Counted from the first letter of the stretch, positions 52,982 to 61,822 are shown. The stretch is 64,000 nucleotides of DNA from Bin87 sp965261195 (GCA_965261195.1 CBDHDC010000001.1:1-64000); one strand, 5' to 3'. The notes: generated by a model not told the origin, from the sequence alone. Numbers and translations are program-made.

Positions 52982-53571
52982 GCGGCATTACCAGGCTCGT
53001 CAAGTACCTGGGCGACCCGCCCACCTACTACGTGTACACCCTGCAGGGAAACATCACCATCGGCGCCATCGACAGGATCTACAGCCAGTCCAAGTTCCGC
53101 GAGATGGTGGGCGCGGCCACCAACATCGTGATCCCGAAGGTGGCCGGAGCGGCCTGGGAGAAACGCATCCAGGCGATCCTGAGGCTCGCCGAGGACGTGG
53201 ATGTCGGCGATGCCAGCCACCCCGTCCAGGAGACCCGGACCTGGATCATGGACTACCTGATCGAGCGGTACGTCCGGGACGAGGAGGAGAGGGAGAAGGC
53301 CGCCCTCGTCCGGTACCCCTACATGAAGGACGGACTAATCAGGATCTTCCTCGAGGACTTCAGCAAGTGGCTCGACGTGAACTTCGGAAAGAAGCTGGAC
53401 AGCCACGAGCTGGCGCGGAAGATGCGGAGGATTGGGGGCGAGCCCGACCACATCAACCTCACCATCGGGGGCGCCCGGACCAGCCGGAACTGCTGGAAAC
53501 TCCCGGACAGCTTCCATCCCCCACAGCGGGACCAGGAGGAAAATGAGTCACGGGGAGACGCGCCTGAGTAG
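52982..53571 (+). pseudogene. Phage/plasmid primase-type protein, C-terminal part
   Basis: Open from the IS4 junction: ITRLVKYLGDPPTYYVYTLQ, then EDVDVGDASHPVQETRTWIM, LIRIFLEDFSKWLDVNFGKK and RRIGGEPDHINLTIGGARTS. The order of a helical domain and a final winged-helix-like segment suits the C-terminus of plasmid or phage primase/helicase proteins. The N-terminal catalytic region has been lost to the IS4 element. The family assignment is by pattern only; an internal GTG at 53032 is unlikely to be the true start. Confidence 0.45.
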
Positions 53572-53611
53572 CGGGAAGAACCCGGGAAAAACCCCGATCT
53601 GAGCGTGAAAA

Positions 53612-53815
53612 GAAAAAGTGAGTAATAGTACACGCGCGCGAAAATATAAAAACGTTTTTATAAAAAAACTCCATAACTCCGTAACTCCGTAACTCAAATC
53701 TGGGATTTCGTGCTCAAAATAGCCCTTTTTCTGAGTTACGGGGAAGGTCTGCGCCGTAACTACCGCAACTCACCCCTTTATATACGCGAGCAGACAATTT
53801 GGCCTTGAATGAATG
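53612..53815. other. AT-rich region with CGTAACTC repeats, candidate origin or regulatory region
   Basis: A locally AT-rich stretch in GC-rich DNA. TAACTCCGTAACTCCGTAACTC occurs as three tandem 9-base units near 53670-53695, with GAGTTACGG near 53736 in inverse and CCGTAACTACCGCAACTC near 53755. Iterated short units beside an AT-rich segment near a primase-like gene are the usual look of a plasmid origin. Confidence 0.4.
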
Positions 53816-54103
53816 AATAAATTCTCCCCTCCCGCGAGCGGGCATTTATATAGGGGAGAAAACCCCGGGAACGGCCAAGCCCCGGGGGAAGCGGCAGAGC
53901 CGGCCGTGGACCCCACGGAGAGAGAGCCGGAGAATACGCCACAGTGGGTTAAACAGACCGCAGGGCCGCAGAAAGGACTGTGAGAGCCACAACGAGCAAC
54001 AGGACGCGCTACGGCGATTCTGGAGCGATGGAGACTCAGGACAGACGGAGACCCAGGACATACTGGGGCGGGAGCGCCCCGGCGTGGAGGAAGTGGAACC
54101 AGG

Positions 54104-54301
54104 ATGCAGGAAACCGAGATAACTACCAACGAGTTCAGGGTGGTGGGGCCTCCGGGCTGCGGAAAAACGACCTGGCTGGGAGACCGGGTGGACGAGGTCG
54201 TGGAGGCCACCCGGGCATGCATCCCACGTCCAACCACCGGTCAACGGGCCAACGGGTTGGAGTCGGTCCTGGCCGAAGATACAATCTGGCCAGCCATCTA
54301 G
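54104..54301 (+). pseudogene. Helicase N-terminal fragment with Walker A
   Basis: ATG 54104 opens MQETEITTNEFRVVGPPGCG then KTTWLGDRVDEVVEA. GPPGCGKTTWL is a Walker A loop of UvrD/RecB-like ATPases. The frame ends 65 residues in with unrelated sequence, so it is only the first part of a helicase gene. Confidence 0.5.
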
Positions 54302-54313
54302 CCGGAGACGCTC

Positions 54314-54519
54314 ATGACTGACTGCCCCCTCCAGGACGCCAAGAACAAATTCAGCGCCGTGGTCGACGCCGCCCTGGCTGGCAGTGGACGAGTACGAACG
54401 CCTCTGCCGCTTGGAGAAGGCCAACGCCCCCACGCTGGCGGAGCTGTTGCTGGATATTCCGCAGGACGACCAGGAATTCGAGCGCATTCCCCTGCCGGCC
54501 CGGCCCCTGGACCTGTGAC
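54314..54519 (+). pseudogene. Phd/YefM-type antitoxin with internal deletion
   Basis: ATG 54314 opens MTDCPLQDAKNKFSAVVDAA, the standard Phd N-terminus, which binds DNA. About 50 bases are missing at LAGS; after the gap another frame reads VDEYERLCRLEKANAPTLAE and ends DIPQDDQEFERIPLPARPLD at 54519, the toxin-neutralising tail. It abuts a VapC-like gene in the usual antitoxin-toxin order. Confidence 0.7.
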
Positions 54520-54945
54520 GTTTCTGCTGGACACACCGGCACCCTGTCGGCGCAGCGGAGACAGGACCGGCATCCCGAGGCCGCCCGATGGCTGGCCGCT
54601 CAGCAAACGGCCGACCTGCACCTCAGCGTGGTAACCGTGGCCGAGATTCAGAGGGGCATCGCCCAGCAGGAGCGGAGCAACCCCAGCTTTGCCCTCGAGC
54701 TGGCCGTCTGGCTGTCCAGGGTGCTCACCTGGTACGGCGACCAGATCCTCGCGTTAGATGTGCCCACGGCGCAGCGATGGGGAAGGCTCTCCGCTACCCT
54801 GGGGCACGACGGCGTGGACCTGATGGTCGCCACCACGGCCCTGGAACATGGCCTCACAGTGGTGACCCGCAACGTCAAGGACTTCATTCCTACTGGGGCC
54901 AGGGTATTCAACCCCTTCGGTGGTCAGGAAGCGACTCCGGCATGA
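54519..54945 (+). pseudogene. VapC-type PIN toxin, frameshifted N-terminus
   Basis: GTG 54519 overlaps the antitoxin stop. VTFLLDT contains the first catalytic aspartate; after two small indels near 54535-54560 the frame settles as HPEAARWLAAQQTADLHLSV, TVAEIQRGI (second acid), LGHDGVDLMVATTALEHGLT and VTRNVKDF (last acids). Apart from the indels it is a complete PIN ribonuclease. With the damaged antitoxin, the module is probably dead. Confidence 0.75.
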
Positions 54946-55112
54946 CAAAGGCCATTGCCCTGACGGCACCGCCGGCCGCCTGGCCGGAGCTGCCCATCCC
55001 CCAGTCCGTGCAGATCATCGCCGTCGACGCCGAGGGCAAACCCACCCTTGACCTGGCGTCGCATTACCCCGGCCCCTCAATCGCCACCCCCGACGAGGCC
55101 TATAGCATCTGA
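54942..55112 (+). CDS. Small hypothetical protein after VapC
   Basis: ATG 54942 overlaps the VapC stop by four bases. 56 residues: MTKAIALTAPPAAWPELPIP, then SVQIIAVDAEGKPTLDLASH. Proline-rich and without a recognised family. Coupled position and sensible codon use are the support. Confidence 0.4.
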   Translation: MTKAIALTAPPAAWPELPIPQSVQIIAVDAEGKPTLDLASHYPGPSIATPDEAYSI

Positions 55113-55270
55113 GGTAACCTGGATCTTCTGGCCGATCAGAGGATTGAAGCCTGCGCGGTCACTGGACGGGCTATCTATGCTAGGCTCAAAGCAATTACCT
55201 ACAGGAGGGCATCGGCAACTGCTCCAGCACCCGCACCACTAAACTCCTCCCACCAATCCTCCGATATGTT

Positions 55271-55303
55271 CATATTTAGATATATCATTAGTTAAACATT
55301 AAG
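55271..55303 (-). promoter_or_regulatory. Conserved AT-rich motif, copy 1 (inverted)
   Basis: On the minus strand reads CTTAATGTTTAACTAATGAT then ATATCTAAATATG. Aligns without gaps to 58414-58446 and 61166-61198. See the ParA entry for the possible role as a partition site. Confidence 0.55.
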
Positions 55304-55321
55304 ATGTCAATATAAAGCAGC

Positions 55322-55440
55322 TAGTAGTCAGTCAACCGTGAAATCGCAGTATCCTTGGAACAGCGTAACCCCAGAGTGATTGTCCAACCGGTCTTGCCGG
55401 GGCCACTGAACCCTTTGATTCCAAACATGACTGAGTACTA
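55322..55440. mobile_element. Type C miniature element (IS630 ends)
   Basis: 119 bp, TAGTAGTCAGTCAACCGTG to CATGACTGAGTACTA. The surrounding bases reconstruct an empty site CAGC-TA-GCTGAG, fitting a TA target duplication. Confidence 0.85.
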
Positions 55441-55558
55441 GCTGAGCGCGTCTCGCCATATCAAAGAACACAGGATTTTCTCAGGTTACTCGTTGGGCAG
55501 ACCCACTCAGGAAGCCGATTCAGCGACCATTGCTGCACTTCAGGTTTGAGGAGCAGCA

Positions 55559-55900
55559 ATGGAGTACCTGGAGGTGAACCGAGTGGAAACTACGGAAGTG
55601 ATCCGGCTCTACCGGTCGGGAACGGGAGTTTCCCGGGATACGGAGCGAAAGTCCATCGCGGCAGCGAAGGAGGCGGGGATGGCCTGGAATGAGCCGGTTC
55701 CCACCGAGGAGCAGTTGAGCAGGCTGGCGGGAATCAGCGAGCCAGCCCCCGGGTCTACTAGATATCCTACGCATCGCTGCAGCGGTTCTTCCTGAGCCGC
55801 CGCCAGTTGCGCTGCAGTCTGAGCACGGTCCGGATGGAAGCGACCGCTCGGGGAGAGGTGGCGGAACTGGACTGCGGCTGTCCGGGCCGGTCATCAGCGA
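55559..55900 (+). pseudogene. IS21 IstA transposase fragment
   Basis: ATG 55559 opens MEYLEVNRVETTEVIRLYRS, followed by a small deletion, then GVSRDTERKSIAAAKEAG (helix-turn-helix) and EEQLSRLAGISEP. In another frame further on, RRQLRCSLSTVRMEAT and GEVAELDCG give the start of the catalytic domain with its first aspartate. Frames and internal segments are missing, so the gene is a relic. Confidence 0.6.
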
Positions 55901-55938
55901 CCATCGCATTTCAAATCACCAGATGGTCATCGAAGGCT

Positions 55939-56089
55939 CTAAACCAAAGCCAAGGTGAAATGCGCAGATGGTGAGGGTCAGACGACGGAGCCGGGGCATT
56001 CTCCAAGGACGGATGAAGGGATTCACCGGCGCAACCCAGCTGATCATCATCGCCACTTAAATGTACATCCCACCTTGGCTTTAGTTTAG
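55939..56089. mobile_element. Type B miniature element (complete)
   Basis: 151 bp, left end CTAAACCAAAGCCAAGGTG, right end CACCTTGGCTTTAGTTTAG. Core as 20943-21089. Confidence 0.9.
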
Positions 56090-56215
56090 CTACCAAGAGC
56101 GTCTGTCCCCGGACCGGGCCCGGATAGGCCCGAAAGGAGTCACACCCAGGGAGTAACCCGATATTAGGCTGAATCGAGCACAGGATGGACTGATACTCGT
56201 GAAAATTGACAAGGT

Positions 56216-56361
56216 GCCCCTAGCCGTTAAAAGGCTATGGACAGCCGGGAAACGGCAGGAGAAGTAGTCGTATTCAATCAAATAATCGATTATGAATATT
56301 GATACTACTACTACTGTTCGTAGCCGTTTGACAGCCGGGGATAGCCGTCAAACGGCTATGG
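56216..56361. promoter_or_regulatory. Cluster of TAGCCGTT inverted and direct repeats
   Basis: TAGCCGTTAAAAGGCTA near 56221, TAGCCGTTTGAC 56321-56332 and GTCAAACGGCTA near 56348-56359 as a 12-bp inverted pair, with further GACAGCCGGG copies near 56234 and 56331. Close to the 3' end of the Rep gene. Could be iterons or an operator. Confidence 0.45.
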
Positions 56362-56690
56362 CTGGCTCCGGTGCTTACGGTCTTGGAGGTGCGGAGACCA
56401 AGTTAGGTCCAGGGATGAATTGGATTCGGGTATGGAGATGGGGTGACAGGAGGATTCTGGGGGCCGGTTCGAGTCGGTTCGACCGTTGACCAGAAGATAG
56501 GGGCTGGTGAGTGGAAATCACAAGCCGGTAGATAGATGGCGCGCAGTTCAGTTCAGTCTTCAGAGCCGACGAGACCCTGCTCGTATGGCCAGCATGACCT
56601 TTCAGGTCGTCCTTATGCAGCGCCCACGCTAACCATGGGCGCTGCATATCGCTATACCGAAGGATATTGGTGGTTACAGGCGGGCAGGCG

Positions 56691-57896
56691 TCAACCTTCA
56701 GCCGTTGGGGTGTGTTCGTAAGCCGGGGGAATGGTGTCAGCATCAGGCTGGACGGAGTTCTGATCTCCTGCGGGTTGACCGGCTTTGTCATGGCCATTTC
56801 CGGCTCGGATGTCGAGCATGAGATTTAGGCCTGACGTCCGTTCCAGCGCACTTTCGAGGTCTTTGAACATCCGGCGCTCCAGCCATGCAGCGGCCAATCC
56901 CGGGGCTGCGATGATGAAAACATCGCCATCGCGGGCTATACCCACGGTGTTCTTCACCCAAGCTTTAAAAGTGGGCTCTGGCAGTTGTTTCCGGATGTCT
57001 TCCAGCACCAAATCCCACATGGCTTTGGCCTCAGGGTCTGCTTCGGGAGGCTCAATCCAAGCCTGCTCAGGGGTAGGTTCCGGCGGATGCTGTCGGGGCT
57101 GGTCCCCGGCGTAGTCTGGGAGTCGGTTGGCGGTCTGCTGTTCTTTGATTGCTAGGACGTTGGTGATCTGGGCTTCCAGCTCATCGGGGTATTTCCTGTA
57201 CCAAGCGATGGCGGTGTTGATGCCCTGCTTCCAGCTCTGGCCGAGATCGGGCCAGTGTTTACGGACCCTGGCGTCGATGTCGTTGGGGGTTGGGGACTGG
57301 GAGGGCACTTGGGCAGGTGGCGCGGCGGTGGTTAGTGGTGGCATTGGACTTTCAGTTGCCGCGTCCGGAGTTTGCGTATCGGCCGGGGTGTAATCCGGAC
57401 CCGTTCCCCAGTTGGAGGTGGCTGTCGCGTCGCTGAGTGAGGAGCCGAGCCGGTCCTCGACGAGGTCTTGAATCCGTAGACGGTAGGCTGCGAAGAGCTG
57501 TCCGGTCTCCCTGGAATTCTTCTCACGGGGCTGCCAGCTGTTGAGAATTCCGGACAGCCGGTAGACGTTGGACTGGTTGGGTTCCCCGGGAGCTCCTGGC
57601 CGCTGCTGCACGGAGATCAAGCCGAGGCTGGTCAGGTGTTGGATCGCGACTTTGATGGTGGAGGTTCCGGCAGCGTCGATGGCATCGGCGATGGTTCTAT
57701 GTGAGGGCCAGGCGATGCCGTCGGCGTTGGCGTAGCGTGAGATGGCGATGAGGACGGCTCGGGTGGTGATGCTCAGGCGCGGGCCGGTGTTGGTGGCCCA
57801 GTTCACGATGGTGTCCAGGCCGATGGGTATGGTGATGGAACCGGAGGTCGAAAAGTCTTGAGAATTCGGCGCAAATGCGTTAATATTAGTGGGCAT
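56691..57896 (-). CDS. Replication-initiator-like protein: winged helix plus DnaA N-terminal domain
   Basis: A 401-residue protein starting at ATG 57896. Residues 35-115 form a winged helix (ITTRAVLIAISRYANADGIA, then WPSHRTIADAIDAAGTSTIK), as in plasmid replication and phage regulator proteins. Residues 155-205 are a Pro/Thr/Ala linker. Residues 292-365 (AMWDLVLEDIRKQLPEPTFK, AWVKNTVGI, FIIAAPGLAAAWLERRM) match the DnaA N-terminal domain, which in DnaA contacts DnaB helicase. No AAA+ ATPase is present. The likely role is to bind an origin and recruit the replicative helicase for a plasmid or integrated element. Candidate repeats lie downstream (56216-56361). Confidence 0.75.
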   Translation of the reverse strand: MPTNINAFAPNSQDFSTSGSITIPIGLDTIVNWATNTGPRLSITTRAVLIAISRYANADGIAWPSHRTIADAIDAAGTSTIKVAIQHLTSLGLISVQQRPGAPGEPNQSNVYRLSGILNSWQPREKNSRETGQLFAAYRLRIQDLVEDRLGSSLSDATATSNWGTGPDYTPADTQTPDAATESPMPPLTTAAPPAQVPSQSPTPNDIDARVRKHWPDLGQSWKQGINTAIAWYRKYPDELEAQITNVLAIKEQQTANRLPDYAGDQPRQHPPEPTPEQAWIEPPEADPEAKAMWDLVLEDIRKQLPEPTFKAWVKNTVGIARDGDVFIIAAPGLAAAWLERRMFKDLESALERTSGLNLMLDIRAGNGHDKAGQPAGDQNSVQPDADTIPPAYEHTPTAEG

Positions 57897-58413
57897 GGCA
57901 GGCTCCTTTCTGCTATGCGATGGCTCAGCCGCTGAGAGAGATTTGCGGCGGGGCCCGGCACTTTTCGAGCAGCCTGCCGAGTGGAACCGGTGGGCTGTTC
58001 TACTTTTATGCCGACATTATGTGATGTGCGGATTATACCAAGTGATGTCGGTGCATGGTAGTCCAATTTACCGTCCTCGGGCCGTTTCCCCTGATAAATT
58101 ATTGCTGACAGGGGTCTGACACCCGCCGAATCCGTCCTGCCCCGGCATTTTTGCCGGGTGTCTGGTGTGGCCGGGGGGTGCTTGACCATTGCGCGAGCAG
58201 AGTCTGACCGAGCGTGAGTACACATCCACAGGGTGTCATGGTTCTAATCTCTAATGGGTGAGCTGAAAACCGTTTGCTGGGCCGAAGATGTTCAGGCAAA
58301 CGTCCATATAGACGGGAATAGCATTCCACCAGGACCTGTTGGCGATTGCCGGAAGGGCAGACGGTGTGTTGTGGGTATCAGACTATCCAGTCATGACGAT
58401 CGAGACACGATAT
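57897..58413. other. Upstream region of the Rep gene
   Basis: About 500 bases without a gene. A hairpin CCCGGCA/TGCCGGG is at 58141-58158 without a T run on either strand. Otherwise no recognised feature; the Rep promoter should lie here. Confidence 0.4.
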
Positions 58414-58446
58414 CTTAATGTCTAACTGACGTTATATCTAAATGGT
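58414..58446 (+). promoter_or_regulatory. Conserved AT-rich motif, copy 2
   Basis: CTTAATGTCTAACTGACGTT followed by ATATCTAAATGGT. Same spacing as 61166-61198 and the inverted copy at 55271-55303. It lies just beyond the stop of the ribbon-helix-helix gene. Confidence 0.55.
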
Positions 58447-58461
58447 TATATATAACCAAGA

Positions 58462-58734
58462 TTAGGATGGGGTCCATGCGGGTGATCCCAGGCAGGCCGT
58501 CGAAGTTGGTGTCTGCGCCGGGATCATGGGCCGCCTCCACCCCAGGCTGATCAGCTGCTCGATGGCCGGCCTCCGCCGCTCGTTCAGGATGCTTTCGCAA
58601 GCGTCGTTAATCAGACGGCGCATTTCGTCGGAGATGGGAACTCCCTTCTCCCTGGCCATCTCTCCGAATCGCCGTCGCTTCGGATCCAACCATACATCAG
58701 TCGGCTTGCCATGGTGTTTTCCCTTTATGGACAC
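58462..58734 (-). CDS. CopG-like ribbon-helix-helix protein
   Basis: About 90 residues from GTG 58734 (VSIKGKHHGKPTDVWLDPKR). PTDVWLDPKRRRFGEMAREK then GVPISDEMRRLINDACE is a ribbon-helix-helix DNA-binding domain: one strand and two helices. The C-terminal 35 residues are probably disordered. A longer frame to 58869 exists but its N-terminus is arginine-rich without motifs. It might be a copy-number or partition regulator of the plasmid-like region, possibly recognising the motif that follows its stop. Confidence 0.55.
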   Translation of the reverse strand: MSIKGKHHGKPTDVWLDPKRRRFGEMAREKGVPISDEMRRLINDACESILNERRRPAIEQLISLGWRRPMIPAQTPTSTACLGSPAWTPS

Positions 58735-58897
58735 TTGTGTGGATTCGATTATCCGTCTCCGGCCCCGGTGGGACTCCAAATAACCGAGGACGGGGCCGAG
58801 CCCCCGGGATCCAGACCACCTCGCCCTGCGGACGCAGGCGTGAAGGAGAATCCCTCGAGAGTTGCACAAACGCGGGCCCCTGCTCTACCATGCTTAC

Positions 58898-59105
58898 ATG
58901 GCCGCACAAACACCGGCCATCGGAGTTGAAGACGGGTTCGGGCATTCCATGTCCATGACGTGCAAGCCGAGGAGCATGGGCATTGGCCTCACCGATGAGG
59001 GATACAAGGCCTCTGCATCACGAGGGTAGACCGGAAGACAACGCACCAGGACTCCTTCATCCTGCTGGACGACTTCATGAAGCGGGAGCCGAAGCACTTG
59101 GTTTA
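58898..59105 (+). pseudogene. Hypothetical gene, frameshifted
   Basis: ATG 58898 opens MAAQTPAIGVEDGFGHSMSM and reaches a stop at 59030; one base out from about 58998, the frame reads LCITRVDRKTTHQDSFILLD then DFMKREPKHLV to 59105. The two halves look like one small protein broken by a frameshift. It directly precedes member 2 of the three-copy family. Confidence 0.35.
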
Positions 59106-59129
59106 GCCGCCCTCCGAAGGAGCAGTAAT

Positions 59130-59801
59130 ATGGGTCCAGCGGAACTCTCTCTGATCCAGGGCCCGGGAGAATGGCCCCCCAGGGACTGGCCCGCTTGCCC
59201 CGACGGGGTTAGGTACCTGGCTGCTCTCCAGGCCTATGACCGGATGATGGCCAACTATCAAGAGTTCATGGACGAGTCGCCGCCCCGGCTGAGCGATGAT
59301 GCCTTGGTCGTCATGGGCATGGTGGCATGCGCATGGGAATGCACAAAATATCCTCAAGTCGTTTGCCCCGGTCTGGAAAGCGACCTGCTCGACCTCAGCA
59401 CCACGAAATTCATCAGGGCGCTGAGCGAGGAGATATTCGCATGGCACATTGGGTTGATCATACTGACGGAGAACGGCTTGGACGAGACCCTGGCTGAGTT
59501 CGCCGTTCTGAGTCGCGACCCCGAATGGATGGGGTTGTCGCCGATTCTCCCGAAGCTCGCTGGCATGGATGTGACGGTCACCTGCTACCTACAGGGATAT
59601 CCGATGGTAATAACGGCCATGCTGCCCGAACACATGGACCCCTACGTCCGTACAGTCCTCCAGAACTCCCGGATGCCGGAGGAACAGCGGAACGAAGAGA
59701 ACTGGGTACTGGAGCAGGTGCTGCGCTACCACGGGGCAAAGCCCTATTTCATGCGCACGAACTCAGCCAGCGAAATCGGGGCTTTGCTGGATGCGGAGTA
59801 A
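59130..59801 (+). CDS. Member 2 of the unrecognised three-copy protein family
   Basis: A 223-residue protein. ATG 59130 follows AAGGAG by seven bases. It shares with members 1 and 3 the N-terminal W-P-x-x-P element (RDWPACPDGVRYLAAL), an FAWHIGLIILTENG strand and the hallmark VLSRDPEWMGLSPILP followed by MDVTVTCY. It ends with a block QVLRYHGAKPYF that corresponds to EVMRWHGATSFAW at the end of member 1. The most divergent of the three. Function unknown; next to ParA and ribbon-helix-helix genes of a plasmid-like region. The stretch to 60183 holds no gene. Confidence 0.65.
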   Translation: MGPAELSLIQGPGEWPPRDWPACPDGVRYLAALQAYDRMMANYQEFMDESPPRLSDDALVVMGMVACAWECTKYPQVVCPGLESDLLDLSTTKFIRALSEEIFAWHIGLIILTENGLDETLAEFAVLSRDPEWMGLSPILPKLAGMDVTVTCYLQGYPMVITAMLPEHMDPYVRTVLQNSRMPEEQRNEENWVLEQVLRYHGAKPYFMRTNSASEIGALLDAE

Positions 59802-60183
59802 GCCGGTGGGTCTGAACCGGCACCGGCGGATGGAGGTACGGTCCGGACGACCGAGCCCGGCATTCCGGTGGACGCTCCCCCAGGACGTGATGACGCGGCC
59901 CCTCGGTTGTTGGCGGAGATTGCCGCCGGGGTTAGCATGGCATGACGGGGCATCATAACTCCTCATCGACGCCAGCAGATTGGGCGCAAACCCGATCACT
60001 GCAAATTCAGCCCAAGGTTTGGCCTGACTACTGCCGATTGAACCGGTGGCCCAGTCCGGCAACTTAGACCGCCTCTCGGATGATAGAAGAGCATCGGCGG
60101 CAGGCCCGCATATCATGGTTGGGGTACTAGCCGTCCCTCAGTTAGGCAGCGGCGTGAGCCTGAGCCTCTCCTCGGATGTGCCG

Positions 60184-60465
60184 TTAACCCGTCGCAGCCC
60201 CCAAGCCGAGGTTGTGCTCCCTGAGTATCTGGTCCACAGCGGGCTGCAGTGCTCGGATGATAAACTCTCGTTGCGTAACACCCGACAGGGTTGCGGCTAA
60301 CTTCAGCTGAGCCGAGAACTCATCCGACATCCTGACACTGACCAGCCGGTAGCTATCGCTATCTGCGTCCACAGTTGGCTTGGGACCAGGGCGAGTGCCC
60401 GGTCCACTTGCGGATTGTCGAGGTGTCTTGTTTCTACTGTCTCTTCGCCTGATGTCCATATTCAT
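60184..60465 (-). CDS. Ribbon-helix-helix partner of ParA
   Basis: A 93-residue protein. The ATG overlaps the ParA stop by four bases. The N-terminal 40 residues are basic and flexible (RRRDSRNKTPRQSASGPGTR); residues 42-80 (RLVSVRMSDEFSAQLKLAAT, then GVTQREFIIRALQPAVD) are a ribbon-helix-helix domain. Small proteins of this layout (ParG/Omega-like) bind the centromere and operator of type Ib partition systems and stimulate ParA by their mobile N-terminus. Confidence 0.75.
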   Translation of the reverse strand: MNMDIRRRDSRNKTPRQSASGPGTRPGPKPTVDADSDSYRLVSVRMSDEFSAQLKLAATLSGVTQREFIIRALQPAVDQILREHNLGLGAATG

Positions 60466-61127
60466 AATAGTTTATCCTTCGGCAACTCTTCTGAGAATAC
60501 CAACTGGTAGACTGCGGCAATCTCCTCTGAACCTTTCGGGTCCCGCGGCCGGTATTCGTTCACCAGCAGACCTGCCGGCACCGCTCGCCTGATTGATGAG
60601 CGCTCACGAATTACCAAATCTGACACCTTGATGTCGCGGCAGCCCTGCAGTGCTGACATGGCTGCGTCAAGGTCGCGGCTGGCATGATGAGGCGAAGCGC
60701 GGTTTAGCACCGCCCTTACTACCAGGTGGTCATTGACTTGAAGGGCATCACCCGTCAGCTCGTCCAGCAACCCCACCGTCCAGATGTCCAGGCCGTTGGG
60801 TTGCACCGGCACGATGGCAGCATCAGCAACACGCAGAACATTTTCAATCGCTGGACCGTCGCCCGACCCTATATCGACTATGGTATCGTCGTATCGACGT
60901 GCCAGATCTGTGATCGCGCGTCGCAGCCCGCCGTCAAACTTCTGCACCGCAGCTGGTGCTTCACGCTGATGCTCGTGCCTTGACTCGACCCAAAGGCTGG
61001 AACTACCCTGCCGGTCGGCGTCAACCAGCATCACGTCTCTGCCAGCGCTCACTCGCCAGCCGGCCAGATGCACCGCAACTGTGGTCTTGCCGGTTCCCCC
61101 CTTCTCGCCGACCACTGCGACAATCAT
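60462..61127 (-). CDS. parA: ParA-family partition ATPase
   Basis: A 221-residue protein starting at ATG 61127 after GCAGGTGAG. VAVVGEKGGTGKTTVAVHLA is the deviant Walker A, with the second lysine-type signature KGGTGKTT; DVMLVDADRQGSSSLW is the A' motif and DDTIVDIGSGDG the Walker B region. No N-terminal helix-turn-helix, so it is of the short type Ib kind, paired with a ribbon-helix-helix protein. It would segregate a plasmid by forming ATP-dependent gradients on the nucleoid. A conserved motif at 61166-61198, just upstream, is a candidate operator/centromere and recurs at 58414 and 55271. Confidence 0.85.
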   Translation of the reverse strand: MIVAVVGEKGGTGKTTVAVHLAGWRVSAGRDVMLVDADRQGSSSLWVESRHEHQREAPAAVQKFDGGLRRAITDLARRYDDTIVDIGSGDGPAIENVLRVADAAIVPVQPNGLDIWTVGLLDELTGDALQVNDHLVVRAVLNRASPHHASRDLDAAMSALQGCRDIKVSDLVIRERSSIRRAVPAGLLVNEYRPRDPKGSEEIAAVYQLVFSEELPKDKLL

Positions 61128-61165
61128 ATCTCACCTGCATTTCGTTTCATAATATTTTAATGTAA

Positions 61166-61198
61166 GAATGTCTAACTAACCAAATATCTAAATGTTTG
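61166..61198 (+). promoter_or_regulatory. Conserved AT-rich motif, copy 3, upstream of parA
   Basis: GAATGTCTAACTAACCAAAT followed by ATCTAAATGTTTG. It lies 39 bases before the parA start on the opposite strand orientation, where an operator would be expected. Confidence 0.6.
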
Positions 61199-61822
61199 CA
61201 TCGCTAAATATTTTACTACATCCTGTTGTCGTGCAGAAAGGCATTGGAAGAGCGAGAAATACTGATTCTGTTGCAGTTGGCAGGGGATTCATGCGGCGTG
61301 GAAACCCCGGACAGGAACCCGGCCCTGCTGCTTGGATCCTGATACCGGTACGACTTCGGGACGTTCAACGCCTTTTCAATGCCAGCGTTAACTGGAGGAC
61401 ATTGATACCCGGGCTGGCAGAACCTCGGGCCACTAGGACAAACCTTTGCCCCGATATTTTGGGCGCCCTATCGGATAAATCTGTTGACGGCCACCACCCA
61501 GGCTGGTGCAAGACTGGATACGCGGCGCTTGGCGGTTGCCCACCGGCATCAACAGCATGGGCCGCGAGCGTGAGCCGCCCGGGACTGAATGCGCCACTGG
61601 GCGCCCAATTTCCGGTGGTCAGCTTCGGAGGTGATACCGCTGGCCTACGAGGAAACCTGGGAGCACCGGTACACCGCGGCCGAGACCTGGAGGATTGCCG
61701 CCAGCGGGTACCAGTTACGTTGTATCTGCGGCGACTGAAGGGTCGGCTTCGCCGGGCCGTGGTAGCCGGGGCCCGCACCCGATGTCGGTGGACCGTCGGC
61801 GAAGGTCTCGGGGGACGCCCTG

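Noticed and set aside
56455..56495. tRNA-like GGTTCGAGTC sequence
   Set aside because: No acceptor or anticodon stem can be formed around it. No tRNA was recognised anywhere in the window.
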